From Persicaria tinctoria (taxonomy: Eukaryota; Streptophyta; Magnoliopsida; Caryophyllales; Polygonaceae), in assembly GCA_037127255.1 (NCBI GenBank), contig JBANSL010000004.1, positions 35,800,467 to 35,864,466 on the forward strand: DNA of 64,000 nucleotides. The letters run 5' to 3'. Shown here in pieces: positions 53,182-64,000 of the stretch. Position 1 is the stretch's first letter; each line of letters opens with the position of its first letter. The position numbers and the translations under genes are program-made. A model generated the notes under the pieces. It worked only from the letters and a program-made list of their open reading frames with translations. It was not told where the DNA came from and did no database searches.

Positions 53182-56100
53182 ATGGATAAGTTGAAAATTG
53201 TAGCTTGGAACATTATGGGTTTGAAAGACCCAATAAAGAATAGTCTTATTAATTCGTTTTGCTTTGACAATGATATTGCTCTTATTGGCTTACTTGAAAC
53301 TAAAATGCTACACAGAAATGTTGAGGAAGTTAAGAAAAGACTTATGTATGGCTGGAAATGTTGAATGAATGGAGATGAATTAGTAAAGGGTAGAATCTGG
53401 GTTGGAATCCGGAAGTTTTTAATATTGAGGTGCTTGAGGTACATGAGCAGTTCATACACTGTCTAGCTAAATGTCGTGACAAATCATTCAAGTTTGTTGT
53501 TACCTTTGTCTATGTGTGCAACTTTAGGCCAGGAAGAAGGCCTTTTTTTAGAGCTATGAAAAGAATCTCCTCCACCACTAATATACCTTGGATTTTAATG
53601 GCGGACTTTAATTGTATATTAAGTGTGGAGGAGAAATGGCCTGTTAAACATGCATATGATGGTGAATTTGAGGAGTTGAGGACTACATTGGAGGAATATG
53701 GGCTGGGAGATCTTCCCTTTACTGGATTAGCTCTCCCATGGAACAACAATCAAGTTGGGGATGCGAGAATTGAAATGAAGTTGGACAGAATTCTAGTTAA
53801 TGACTACTGGTATGGTTTTTATGAGAGTTCTAAGGGCTACTTTGGTTCTCCCAGCTTCTCTAATCATGCCCCGGCAGTAGCTATTTTGCGCAACAGAAAA
53901 CCCAACAAAAGATATCCATTTAAGTACAAGAATTTCTTGGGTAAGGAGATTGAATTCCAGGATCTTATGAAAGCGGCATGGTTGTTGGACAATGGTGGAT
54001 CTAAGCAGCTCAAGCTAGTCCGGAAACTTAGAAATGTCAAGGAGGTACTGAAACCTTGGGACAAGGCTAGGTTTCCGGAACTACAAACCCAAATAAACCT
54101 GAATAAAGGCACACTCCATGAACTTTACTTAAGCGTAGAGGAGAACAGAGGTGACGCACATCTGGCTGTTCAGGTTAAGGCTGCCGAAGTTGAGCTCGGG
54201 AAAAATGTGGCTAGACTTATTAGCATTACAACTAAAAAAGCAAAGCTGCATTGGTTGACAATAGGTGAAGAAACCTCCTCTATGTTCTATAGGAGCGTTA
54301 AGGAAAGAAGAGCAAGAAATGCAATAGTGGTGATGAATGATGACAAAGGGAGAAGGCTGGAAGATGAAAGAGAGATCAAATCACATGTGCTGAATTTTTT
54401 CAAAAATCTCTTATCGATAAGTGAGGCTACTGAACAGTTTCCAGAATTCCCCCATGGACAACAGTTGAGCAATGATGTTGCTGAGTATTTGATCAGAATT
54501 CCTTGTTTTGATGAGATTATAAAAAGTATTTGGAGTATTGGGAGCAACAAGTCACCGGGGCCTGATGGGATTGGAAGTCAATTCTTCAAAGATGCGTGGT
54601 ATATCGTTGGGAGGACACGTGTGAAGCCTTTAGAGAATTTTTTCGCAATGGCAAGGTGCTTAAGGAAATCAATGCGACGTTTACCTTCCTCCTTCCTAAG
54701 GTTCCTAATCCGACTCTGGTGAAGGAACTACGACCTATATCGTGCTGCAATACAGTTATGAAAGTGATATCTAAGTTGATTGTGGGAAGACTGAAAAGCA
54801 GGCTGAGTGATCTGATTTCTGATTGTCAGGATGCGTTCATTCCAGGTCGAGCCATGACCCCCAATTGTGTCGTGGCGCTTGAAGTGGTTAATTCTTATGG
54901 CACAAAGAGAGTATCTCCAAGATGTACAATCAAAGTGGACTTACAAAAAGCATATGACTATTTGAATTGGAAGTTCATAAGGAATGTTCTTATCTATTTT
55001 AATTTTCCCAACAGCCTTGTTGAGATTATCGTGGAGTGTGTCATGACCCCCTCTTTTTCTGTGTTGATCAATGGCTCTCTGGAAGGCTTTTTCCTTGGTA
55101 AGAGGGGTCTCAGACAGGGTGACCCGTTGTCACTGTATTTGTTCGTGCTCTGTATGGAGGTTTTGAGGTACATGAGCAGTTCATACACTGTCTAGCTAAA
55201 TGTCGTGACAAATCATTCAAGTTTGTTGTTACCTTTGTCTATGTGTGCAACTTTAGGCCAGGAAGAAGGCCTTTTTTTAGAGCTATGAAAAGAATCTCCT
55301 CCACCACTAATATACCTTGGATTTTAATGGCGGACTTTAATTGTATATTAAGTGTGGAGGAGAAATGGCCTGTTAAACATGCATATGATGGTGAATTTGA
55401 GGAGTTGAGGACTACATTGGAGGAATATGGGCTGGGAGATCTTCCCTTTACTGGATTAGCTCTCCCATGGAACAACAATCAAGTTGGGGATGCGAGAATT
55501 GAAATGAAGTTGGACAGAATTCTAGTTAATGACTACTGGTATGGTTTTTATGAGAGTTCTAAGGGCTACTTTGGTTCTCCCAGCTTCTCTAATCATGCCC
55601 CGGCAGTAGCTATTTTGCGCAACAGAAAACCCAACAAAAGATATCCATTTAAGTACAAGAATTTCTTGGGTAAGGAGATTGAATTCCAGGATCTTATGAA
55701 AGCGGCATGGTTGTTGGACAATGGTGGATCTAAGCAGCTCAAGCTAGTCCGGAAACTTAGAAATGTCAAGGAGGTACTGAAACCTTGGGACAAGGCTAGG
55801 TTTCCGGAACTACAAACCCAAATAAACCTGAATAAAGGCACACTCCATGAACTTTACTTAAGCGTAGAGGAGAACAGAGGTGACGCACATCTGGCTGTTC
55901 AGGTTAAGGCTGCCGAAGTTGAGCTCGGGAAAAATGTGGCTAGACTTATTAGCATTACAACTAAAAAAGCAAAGCTGCATTGGTTGACAATAGGTGAAGA
56001 AACCTCCTCTATGTTCTATAGGAGCGTTAAGGAAAGAAGAGCAAGAAATGCAATAGTGGTGATGAATGATGACAAAGGGAGAAGGCTGGAAGATGAAAGA

Positions 56101-59100
56101 GAGATCAAATCACATGTGCTGAATTTTTTCAAAAATCTCTTATCGATAAGTGAGGCTACTGAACAGTTTCCAGAATTCCCCCATGGACAACAGTTGAGCA
56201 ATGATGTTGCTGAGTATTTGATCAGAATTCCTTGTTTTGATGAGATTATAAAAAGTATTTGGAGTATTGGGAGCAACAAGTCACCGGGGCCTGATGGGAT
56301 TGGAAGTCAATTCTTCAAAGATGCGTGGTATATCGTTGGGAGGACACGTGTGAAGCCTTTAGAGAATTTTTTCGCAATGGCAAGGTGCTTAAGGAAATCA
56401 ATGCGACGTTTACCTTCCTCCTTCCTAAGGTTCCTAATCCGACTCTGGTGAAGGAACTACGACCTATATCGTGCTGCAATACAGTTATGAAAGTGATATC
56501 TAAGTTGATTGTGGGAAGACTGAAAAGCAGGCTGAGTGATCTGATTTCTGATTGTCAGGATGCGTTCATTCCAGGTCGAGCCATGACCCCCAATTGTGTC
56601 GTGGCGCTTGAAGTGGTTAATTCTTATGGCACAAAGAGAGTATCTCCAAGATGTACAATCAAAGTGGACTTACAAAAAGCATATGACTATTTGAATTGGA
56701 AGTTCATAAGGAATGTTCTTATCTATTTTAATTTTCCCAACAGCCTTGTTGAGATTATCGTGGAGTGTGTCATGACCCCCTCTTTTTCTGTGTTGATCAA
56801 TGGCTCTCTGGAAGGCTTTTTCCTTGGTAAGAGGGGTCTCAGACAGGGTGACCCGTTGTCACTGTATTTGTTCGTGCTCTGTATGGAGGTTTTGAGGTAC
56901 ATGAGCAGTTCATACACTGTCTAGCTAAATGTCGTGACAAATCATTCAAGTTTGTTGTTACCTTTGTCTATGTGTGCAACTTTAGGCCAGGAAGAAGGCC
57001 TTTTTTTAGAGCTATGAAAAGAATCTCCTCCACCACTAATATACCTTGGATTTTAATGGCGGACTTTAATTGTATATTAAGTGTGGAGGAGAAATGGCCT
57101 GTTAAACATGCATATGATGGTGAATTTGAGGAGTTGAGGACTACATTGGAGGAATATGGGCTGGGAGATCTTCCCTTTACTGGATTAGCTCTCCCATGGA
57201 ACAACAATCAAGTTGGGGATGCGAGAATTGAAATGAAGTTGGACAGAATTCTAGTTAATGACTACTGGTATGGTTTTTATGAGAGTTCTAAGGGCTACTT
57301 TGGTTCTCCCAGCTTCTCTAATCATGCCCCGGCAGTAGCTATTTTGCGCAACAGAAAACCCAACAAAAGATATCCATTTAAGTACAAGAATTTCTTGGGT
57401 AAGGAGATTGAATTCCAGGATCTTATGAAAGCGGCATGGTTGTTGGACAATGGTGGATCTAAGCAGCTCAAGCTAGTCCGGAAACTTAGAAATGTCAAGG
57501 AGGTACTGAAACCTTGGGACAAGGCTAGGTTTCCGGAACTACAAACCCAAATAAACCTGAATAAAGGCACACTCCATGAACTTTACTTAAGCGTAGAGGA
57601 GAACAGAGGTGACGCACATCTGGCTGTTCAGGTTAAGGCTGCCGAAGTTGAGCTCGGGAAAAATGTGGCTAGACTTATTAGCATTACAACTAAAAAAGCA
57701 AAGCTGCATTGGTTGACAATAGGTGAAGAAACCTCCTCTATGTTCTATAGGAGCGTTAAGGAAAGAAGAGCAAGAAATGCAATAGTGGTGATGAATGATG
57801 ACAAAGGGAGAAGGCTGGAAGATGAAAGAGAGATCAAATCACATGTGCTGAATTTTTTCAAAAATCTCTTATCGATAAGTGAGGCTACTGAACAGTTTCC
57901 AGAATTCCCCCATGGACAACAGTTGAGCAATGATGTTGCTGAGTATTTGATCAGAATTCCTTGTTTTGATGAGATTATAAAAAGTATTTGGAGTATTGGG
58001 AGCAACAAGTCACCGGGGCCTGATGGGATTGGAAGTCAATTCTTCAAAGATGCGTGGTATATCGTTGGGAGGACACGTGTGAAGCCTTTAGAGAATTTTT
58101 TCGCAATGGCAAGGTGCTTAAGGAAATCAATGCGACGTTTACCTTCCTCCTTCCTAAGGTTCCTAATCCGACTCTGGTGAAGGAACTACGACCTATATCG
58201 TGCTGCAATACAGTTATGAAAGTGATATCTAAGTTGATTGTGGGAAGACTGAAAAGCAGGCTGAGTGATCTGATTTCTGATTGTCAGGATGCGTTCATTC
58301 CAGGTCGAGCCATGACCCCCAATTGTGTCGTGGCGCTTGAAGTGGTTAATTCTTATGGCACAAAGAGAGTATCTCCAAGATGTACAATCAAAGTGGACTT
58401 ACAAAAAGCATATGACTATTTGAATTGGAAGTTCATAAGGAATGTTCTTATCTATTTTAATTTTCCCAACAGCCTTGTTGAGATTATCGTGGAGTGTGTC
58501 ATGACCCCCTCTTTTTCTGTGTTGATCAATGGCTCTCTGGAAGGCTTTTTCCTTGGTAAGAGGGGTCTCAGACAGGGTGACCCGTTGTCACTGTATTTGT
58601 TCGTGCTCTGTATGGAGGTTTTGAGCCGCATGTTACAGCAAGCTACAATTGCCCCGTCGTTCAAATTCCATCCTCGATGCAAGCAACTAAGACTCTCTAA
58701 CTTAGTTTTTGCAGATGATCTTTTACTCTTTTGTCATGCGAATTTGGAATCAGTGAAGACCTTGAAAATGTGCCTAGATAAGTTCTTTGCTACTTCAGGT
58801 CTGAAAGCTAATAACGAGAAGAGTACAGTGTTTATTGCCGGATTTGATGACAGTTTAGCTGGCGCCATTGTTCAGCAGCTAGGTTATGTGCAAGGTACCC
58901 TCCTGATCAAATACCCGGTCATTCCTCTTTACTCGAAAACCGTAGTGGCTCATGAGTATGGAGATCTGTATGGGAAGATTGAGAAGCAGATTCATACATG
59001 GACTTCTAGGAAGTTGTCCTATGTAGGGAAACTCCATCTAGTCAAATCTGTGTGCACTAGGGTATTTACCTTCTGGAGTCAGGTGCTCATATTACCTAAA

Positions 59101-59900
59101 GGGGTTATACACAAAGTTGAGAGTATGTGCAAAAGATTCTTATGGAATGAGAGTAGTGAAGGGAATAAGCACCTTGTTTTTTAGAATAGTGTTATGAGAC
59201 CACTATGTGAAGGAGGCCTAGACATTCGAGAAATTCTGGCTTGGAATAGGAGTGTTCAAGCAAAGTTAGTAGGGGATTTGGCCCTCCATACACCTAGTAT
59301 ATGGTATCGTTGGTGCGAGCAGAACCATCTAAAGGGCGCGAAAGTGTGGGAGGTTGCCCAGAAAGTGAATGACACTTGGGTTTGGAAGAATGTGCTTCAG
59401 ACTAGAAATGAGATGCTTGATATTTTGCCGCGTGATAGTACTTATCAGATTCCTCTACAGCAAGTTCTCACCTGTAGGGGGGTATTTCCTTCTCTAAAAT
59501 GTATGAGTTGTTAAGAGTCAGAGGGCCTATTGTGTCTTAGGGGGAATTTCTGTGGAAGAGATTACAATGCAAAAAGTGGGCTTTTATTGTCTAGTTAGCA
59601 GCAAGGGATCGGTTGCAGATAGGGAACCGTGTTAAGCATTCAAAAGGAGCTTCTTCTGCTGTCTGCATTTTCTGTAGCCAAGCGAAGGAGACTACCACCC
59701 ATCTTTGGTTTGGGTGCCTAGCTACGCAGCAAGTACTTTCTCGGATGATGAGCTGGGTAGGAGTGGGATGCAGATTTCCCACCATTGATGCGTGGCTTCA
59801 ATGGTTTGGAGAGGGGAATCCGGTGCGTCAGAAATCATTTCTTTTCCAAGTTAATTTGCTTGCATTCGAGTCTATTGTTTACTACACTTGGATGGCTTGA
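53182..59900 (+). pseudogene. LINE ORF2: endonuclease, reverse transcriptase, zf-RVT
   Basis: ORF2 starts at ATG 53182 (MDKLKIVAWNIMGLKDP), the AP-endonuclease start, and has a TGA near 53362 and a frameshift soon after. The rest of the endonuclease (WILMADFNCIL) is open. A one-base loss in a G run near 54612 shifts the frame between FFKDAWYIVG and EDTCEAFREF. RT motifs follow: LRPISCCN, DAFIPGRA, VDLQKAYDYLNW, RGLRQGDPLS and, only after the last repeat copy, NLVFADDLLLF. A zf-RVT domain (CIFCSQAKETTTHLWFGC) lies at about 59665-59730. A stop at 59182 and others follow. The enzyme would nick DNA and prime reverse transcription; this copy cannot. Confidence 0.88.
53434..58620. repeat. 1729-bp segment in three tandem copies within LINE ORF2
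   Basis: Copies occupy 53434-55162, 55163-56891 and 56892-58620. Each starts TTGAGGTACATGAGCAG and ends GTGCTCTGTATGGAGGTT, and all open frames in the three copies translate identically. The sequence after the last copy (58621) starts TTGAGCCGCATG, so unit start and exit share the 5-base word TTGAG. The unit runs from mid-endonuclease to mid-RT. Its length is not a multiple of three, so each junction creates a stop (SSSYTV). Confidence 0.95.
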
Positions 59901-60243
59901 AACAAGGTAGTTTTTTGTAATGAAACTCTCTACCCGGATGTTTATGCTAGCATTATTATTGATAGTTGTAAAGCCCGTATTTTCGTGAAGTGGAAGTGCA
60001 AGTCACTCATGGAAAGTACACGGAAAAAAAAGACTCATACGAAGATAGCTTAGCCTAGTTGGAGGTAGTGGCGAGCTTGTATGTTTAGGTGTTGGGGTGA
60101 GTGGTTTAGTTGAGAAGTAGTGGCTTTTTGGTGGGCATAGGGGGCCTTTTTGGGTATACTGTGTCCCTTCTTACATGAGACTCTGTGTTTAGTCTCATCT
60201 TTTTGTACTCTTAGTGTTTACACCACATCTCTAAATTTACCTT

Positions 60244-61229
60244 TAAATGCAAATGAGATGGGTCCCACATCCATCTCCTACTTCCGATTCAAAATGAATC
60301 CCGCCCCGGCTTTTGCTCAGCTTGAGACTTCGATGTCGTCGGCGCCGCCTTGCTCTTGCCCAGACTCGCTCGGAATCAGACTCCCGTCTCTCATGCTTCT
60401 GCTCACTGCTTGACCCTCGCTCACACGCCCACATGCCCCAGCTCCCTCACACCCACTCTGCTCGCTCGGACTCCCGCGCGCTCAACCCTTGCACTCACAG
60501 ACTTCGTCGGAGCTCGAGCTCGTCGATGCTCAATGGAGCTCGACAAAGATCCCGCATTCGACCCTCACCAGCCCTCTCCGACCCGACCCAGCGAGAGGAA
60601 GAAAAAAAATGAAGCGAGGAAAGGAAGGGAGGTTTGGAAGCTCACCGAGGTGGTTTCGCGGATGTCGGAGCTTCGATCGGAGTTCTAGGCTTCGTTAGTG
60701 GCTCGTGATGGCTCGTCGGACCTGCGCCGGGGTGATTTGGATCAGAAACGAAGGAGAACATCTTACCGAAAGAATGTTCGTGCTCGAACGGTGTGGCGAA
60801 TTTCCGGTAGCTTGCGTCGGCGCTGGGGAGCTTCTGGGCTGCTCCGGCTACTAGTGGTGGCTCCGAGGGGTGTCGAGGATACTAATGTTGCTATCTCGAG
60901 GATACTAAGGTAGGGAAAGGTAAGGGAGGTTGAGTGTGGAATTGGTTAAAACCTTAGTCAAACAAATACCCGAAAGTATTCTCGAATACGCGAATTTCGA
61001 ATCGCAAAATTAGTTCTCAAGTGTTAGTTTCCCCGACCCTCGCTTTCTCGATCAATTAGATTTTTAAAACCGATAATTATTTTGAATTTTTGAGGTAAAA
61101 GGATGGAAATCGTTCGATTAGTTTTTAAATCCATGTCGAAATCTGCTCTACGAGTTTTAAATATGATTTAAATTAGTTTTTAACTCCCTTTTTAAAAAAA
61201 ATTTGGATTTGAAATTCCGAGCCTTTACA
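60244..61229 (-). repeat. Tekay-like LTR, right portion
   Basis: The part from 60930 to 61229 matches window positions 330-539 (GAGGTTGAGTGTG, AATACGCGAATTT, CGAGCCTTTACA) and ends where gypsy internal sequence begins. A GC-rich island at 60300-60900 gives overlapping ORFs on the plus strand with no recognisable domain; it is probably transcribed leader. With 45487-46777 it would make one LTR split by the LINE. Confidence 0.65.
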
Positions 61230-63390
61230 ACATTCACCTCTAAAAACAAGTCTCGTCCCTGAGACTAAAATCATGTTAAAACAGGGGAAGAAGTTTGAAG
61301 TCAGTGAGTCCAAGGATCATGTCATTGATCCTGTAAGCACCTCATAAGTGCCCCTATGAAATCCTCACAGTACCGTTGTCGTGATGATAATATCTCCAAT
61401 AGATCGTAGCAAGAATGTAATATGGCCCCCTACCACATCCTTATTCCGACTTCCCGACCATATTGTAACTCAAAAAGCATAATAGCGTCACCACTAGGTC
61501 TTAGCAAGCAATCTACAGGTGCCCCCATAAAATACTTGTATCCACTTCGTGGGGCGTTATAATGAAACTAGAATCGCGTTAGTTTATTAAAATCCAACTT
61601 AGTTTCTTTTAAAACACCGTTCAAAATTTCATGTTCGACGTTAGTCAAAATCATTTTCAACTTCTCAGTTCATCCTACCATCCACCTCTAAGGGCTAATC
61701 CAATATTCTGTTCCTAGGTTACAAGTCAGAATCCAATTCCAATAATCCAGCTTCTATCATTTCTATCATCAAACATCGTACATATATAGAGTGGCACTCA
61801 TATCACATATTTAATAGCATGACATAAACATATCAAGGATAGTCGCATACTATAATATATCTAGAACACCTTCACATCAACGAGGCTCATCACATCATAT
61901 CACCAAGGATCTACACGCACTTACCAATCATAAGCACGTAATCACATAGATGCTACCAACCAATCCCCAATCTAACTAAGCAAAACTCGCCGCACTCGCG
62001 AGGTCAAGGAAATATCTACGCTCAGCTCGAGATAGGACGCAAGCAAATCATTTAGGACATCCCCATAGCTAGCAAAAATACTCTCCTCGGTCTCCCACGT
62101 GGCCTCCTCAAGACCCCTCCTAGACCACTGAACTAGAAGCAAAGGAACCTCCCTGTTCCTAAGCCTCTTGACACGACGGTCAAGAACCCTCACTGGACGC
62201 TCTACAAAGGTATGGTCGGGCTCAATCTAGAGGTCCAAATAGTCTAGGACATGGTTAGGGTCAGGGTGAAAGACGTCATGAAAATCGGCCAAGGATGGGG
62301 ACAAAGCTAAGCGATAGGCTACCTCGCCAACTCTATCCAGAATCTCAAATGGGCTAATATACCTCAGACTCAACTACCTTTTGATGTCAAACCGTCGGAC
62401 TCCTCTGGTAGGCGAAACTCGAAGCTACACATGCGAACCCACCTTGAACTCAATCTCCGTCTTCCGCCTGTCTACATACTTCTTCTAGTGATCCTGGGCG
62501 ACTCTTATGTGCTCACGGATGCATCCCACCTCATCAACGGTCTCTCTGACTAGGTCTGGCAAAGACGAAACAATGTCCGCATGCTCATCCCAATAAAATG
62601 GCGACTTGCATCGCCTGCCATACAGAGCCTCATATGGTGCCATCTCAATCGACGCGTGGTAACTATTGTTGTACGAAAACTCCACCAACGGTAAGAATCT
62701 AACCCAACGGTCACCCTACTCTAACACACACGATCTCAGCATGTCCTCCAAAGTCTGAATCGTTCTCTCGCTCTGGCCATATGTTTGAGGATGATAAGTT
62801 GTGCTGAAGTGCAATCTGGTACCTAGGACCTCCTGAACCTAATGCCAAAACCTCGAGGTAAAATGTCACTCTCTGTCAGATACGATCATCTCAGGTACTC
62901 CATGAAGCCTCACGATCTGGCAAATAAACTTATCTGCTAACCGTGATGTTGGCTATGTCTCCTGAATCGGAATGAAGTGAGCCAACTTGGTTAACCTATC
63001 GACCACGGCCCACATAGCGTCAAATCCTCTAACGTCTCACCTCAGCCCAATGACGAAGTACATCGAGATATCTGTCCACTTCCACTCGGGAACTGGAAGC
63101 GGCTTGACAAGTCCTCCCGACCTCTGATGCTCAATGCGAACCTGCTGGCAAACCTGACATCTGGCTATGAAATATGTGATGTTCGCTCACTTCCTCTGCC
63201 AACAATAACACCTCCTCAAATCCCGATACATCATGTTCGTCCCTGGATTGACAGAATAAGGAGTGGAGTGAGCCTCCTGCATGATCCTCTGCCTCAGATC
63301 TGATATCGACGGGACTACAACTCTGCTCTGGAAGGTCAGCATCCCATCTGGTCGCTCTGCAAGCTCTTTGAATCGACCTAATGGCTCGGG
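61230..63390 (-). pseudogene. Tekay/Del-type chromovirus integrase and chromodomain remnant
   Basis: The minus strand carries, from right to left, a degraded integrase zinc-binding and catalytic region, then MVEFSYNNSYHASIEMAPYEALYGRRC at 62688 and below (the classic late-integrase stretch). Then come KVGSHV and ISPFEILDRVGEVAYRL-type C-terminal motifs and a chromodomain at 62193-61972 (VLDRRVKRLRN, LLLVQWSRRGLEEATWETEE). Several stops and frameshifts break the frame. Chromodomains of this lineage target insertion to marked chromatin. RT and RNase H are missing, as the sequence changes character at about 63390. Confidence 0.85.
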
Positions 63391-64000
63391 ATTATGATTC
63401 CAGAGTTACATTTCGAGGGATGAAACCCCTCGTTGGGATCTTGCACCCCGAGTAAAGATTGAAGGTTGAAACCTAAGATTTGTAATTTAAAGTGGAATTT
63501 CGCACCCAAATCCGGAAGGTCCATTAGAGACCCTGGGTAAACCCTTGTACCTGTCCTAAGTCTACAACGTGGAAAATTCATTTATCATGCATAATGACAT
63601 AAGTTCTAAAAACGATACAATAAGTGTCGCAACAGAGTCGGGTCAAAATAGAGCATAAGTAGTATGAAATCCCAAAAAGTATAAATATAGTGAAGTCAGG
63701 GTTCAAGCACTCACTCTCCGCCATACGAATGGACCTGTCATAACAGCACAAAATCAAGCAGTGAAACGGGTACCTACAACTATACCACGAAGTCGGGCCA
63801 AGAGACGTCCAAGGGCCCTAAAGACCGCGCAGAGGATATATAATACGCCTATACCTAGAATACAGGATGTCCTAATGCAGTACTGAAATATTAACCACAC
63901 TATCATGCTTCTAATTCATATATGCAGAATATTAACTAAGGCCTTAGCAAAGAATATCAAGTGGTATATCCCATTCCTACCACCACCACCCTTTCTGATA
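63391..64000 (-). repeat. Tekay-like LTR or leader, running off the window
   Basis: From 63815 to the end the sequence matches 45490-45675 (CTAAAGACCGCGCNGAGGA, GCCTTAGCAAAGAATANCAAG). It is therefore the other LTR of the same family, in the same orientation. The 63391-63814 part should be LTR or leader; I could not place its boundary. Confidence 0.6.

Larger units (their letters stand above)
47199..53189 (+). pseudogene. LINE ORF1 (RNA-binding, CCHC), broken by copia insertion
   Basis: The N-terminal part starts at ATG 47199 (MGKRGTPSGRKEGR), has a TAG at 47487 and continues past it (PLSFAQTLRRNFAW). After the copia element it resumes at 52203 with a TGA near 52233, then KISYARLLVEVTVGESAIRS and a zinc-knuckle-like CSECMSFRHSDESC, the typical DUF4283/zf-CCHC_4 arrangement of plant LINE ORF1. 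Another stop lies at 52593. The last 195 codons are open to TAA 53187-53189, which overlaps the ORF2 start by 8 bases. ORF1 normally coats LINE RNA; this copy is dead. Confidence 0.8.
47083..60243 (+). mobile_element. L1-type plant LINE, interrupted by copia and internally triplicated
   Basis: ORF1 (about 47199-53189) and ORF2 (53182 to about 59900) follow the plant L1 order. A copia element splits ORF1 at 47668/52202, and a 1729-bp ORF2 segment is present three times. Possible imperfect target duplications (16 of 19 matching) lie at 47064-47082 and 60244-60262. The 5-prime and 3-prime limits are estimates, and no clear poly-A tail is seen. Without the copia and extra copies the LINE would be about 5.2 kb. 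Confidence 0.75.

Noticed and set aside
53434..58620. Three independent LINE insertions
   Set aside because: Copies have no own ends, target duplications or tails; they join at the same internal point with five shared bases, so this is a tandem triplication within one LINE.
53510..58682. Repeated minus-strand ORFs (79, 82 and 87 codons) recurring every 1729 bp as a gene family
   Set aside because: They are antisense shadows of the triplicated LINE ORF2 segment.
60313..60913. Series of plus-strand ORFs in a GC-rich stretch
   Set aside because: Several frames are open at once, with serine- and arginine-rich low-complexity peptides; it is best explained as the transcribed leader of a Tekay LTR.

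Overview
This window is plant nuclear DNA, most likely from a eudicot. It holds Stowaway MITEs, CACTA, MULE and hAT DNA transposons, Ty3/gypsy elements of Tekay, Athila and Tat type, a Ty1/copia element and a plant-type LINE, plus one clear spliceosomal-genome housekeeping gene. I cannot name the species. Nearly all of the 64 kb is transposable-element DNA, much of it nested. The only convincing intact host gene is an intronless Yip1-family membrane protein (23342-24124, YIPF5/YIP5b-like).

Left third (1-22990). The window opens in the end of a Tekay-like LTR (1-539). A 2.6 kb solo LTR follows (1148-3736, target duplication AACTA). Next comes a satellite-like block of ~310 bp units carrying CCCTAA telomere-type hexamers, invaded by a Stowaway MITE and a hairpin MULE, and then a 143-bp tandem array (5200-5921). 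A 7.9 kb CACTA element (6058-13954, duplication GAC) carries a decayed Ptta/En/Spm transposase gene and a nested gypsy fragment. A second block of the telomere-type satellite contains a 58-bp perfect palindrome. A second CACTA (16307-21362, duplication TAA) has captured an exon of porphobilinogen deaminase (HEMC) and itself hosts a 701-bp hairpin MULE.

Centre (22991-28960). The Yip1 gene has a TATA-like promoter. Only 136 bp after its stop codon sits a complete 3.1 kb MuDR-like element (24261-27362) with ~145-bp terminal inverted repeats and a 9-bp duplication. Its transposase gene has lost the catalytic core. A 595-bp non-autonomous hAT element follows.

Right half (28961-64000). A decayed Tat-type gypsy element on the minus strand is interrupted by several solo LTRs; three have exact 5-bp duplications. 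Beside it is an Athila-like gag-protease element whose LTRs, and also its coding region, are filled with the palindromic motif GTCGATATCGAC. Then a Tekay LTR is apparently split by a LINE. That LINE carries a young copia element with identical LTRs, and its ORF2 contains a 1729-bp segment present three times in tandem. The window ends in Tekay integrase and chromodomain remnants.

Most of this DNA does not work together as a pathway. It is a record of successive insertions, deletions, template switches and gene capture. Element limits rest on terminal motifs and target duplications read by eye. Lineage names rest on protein motifs and primer-binding sites and were not checked by database search.
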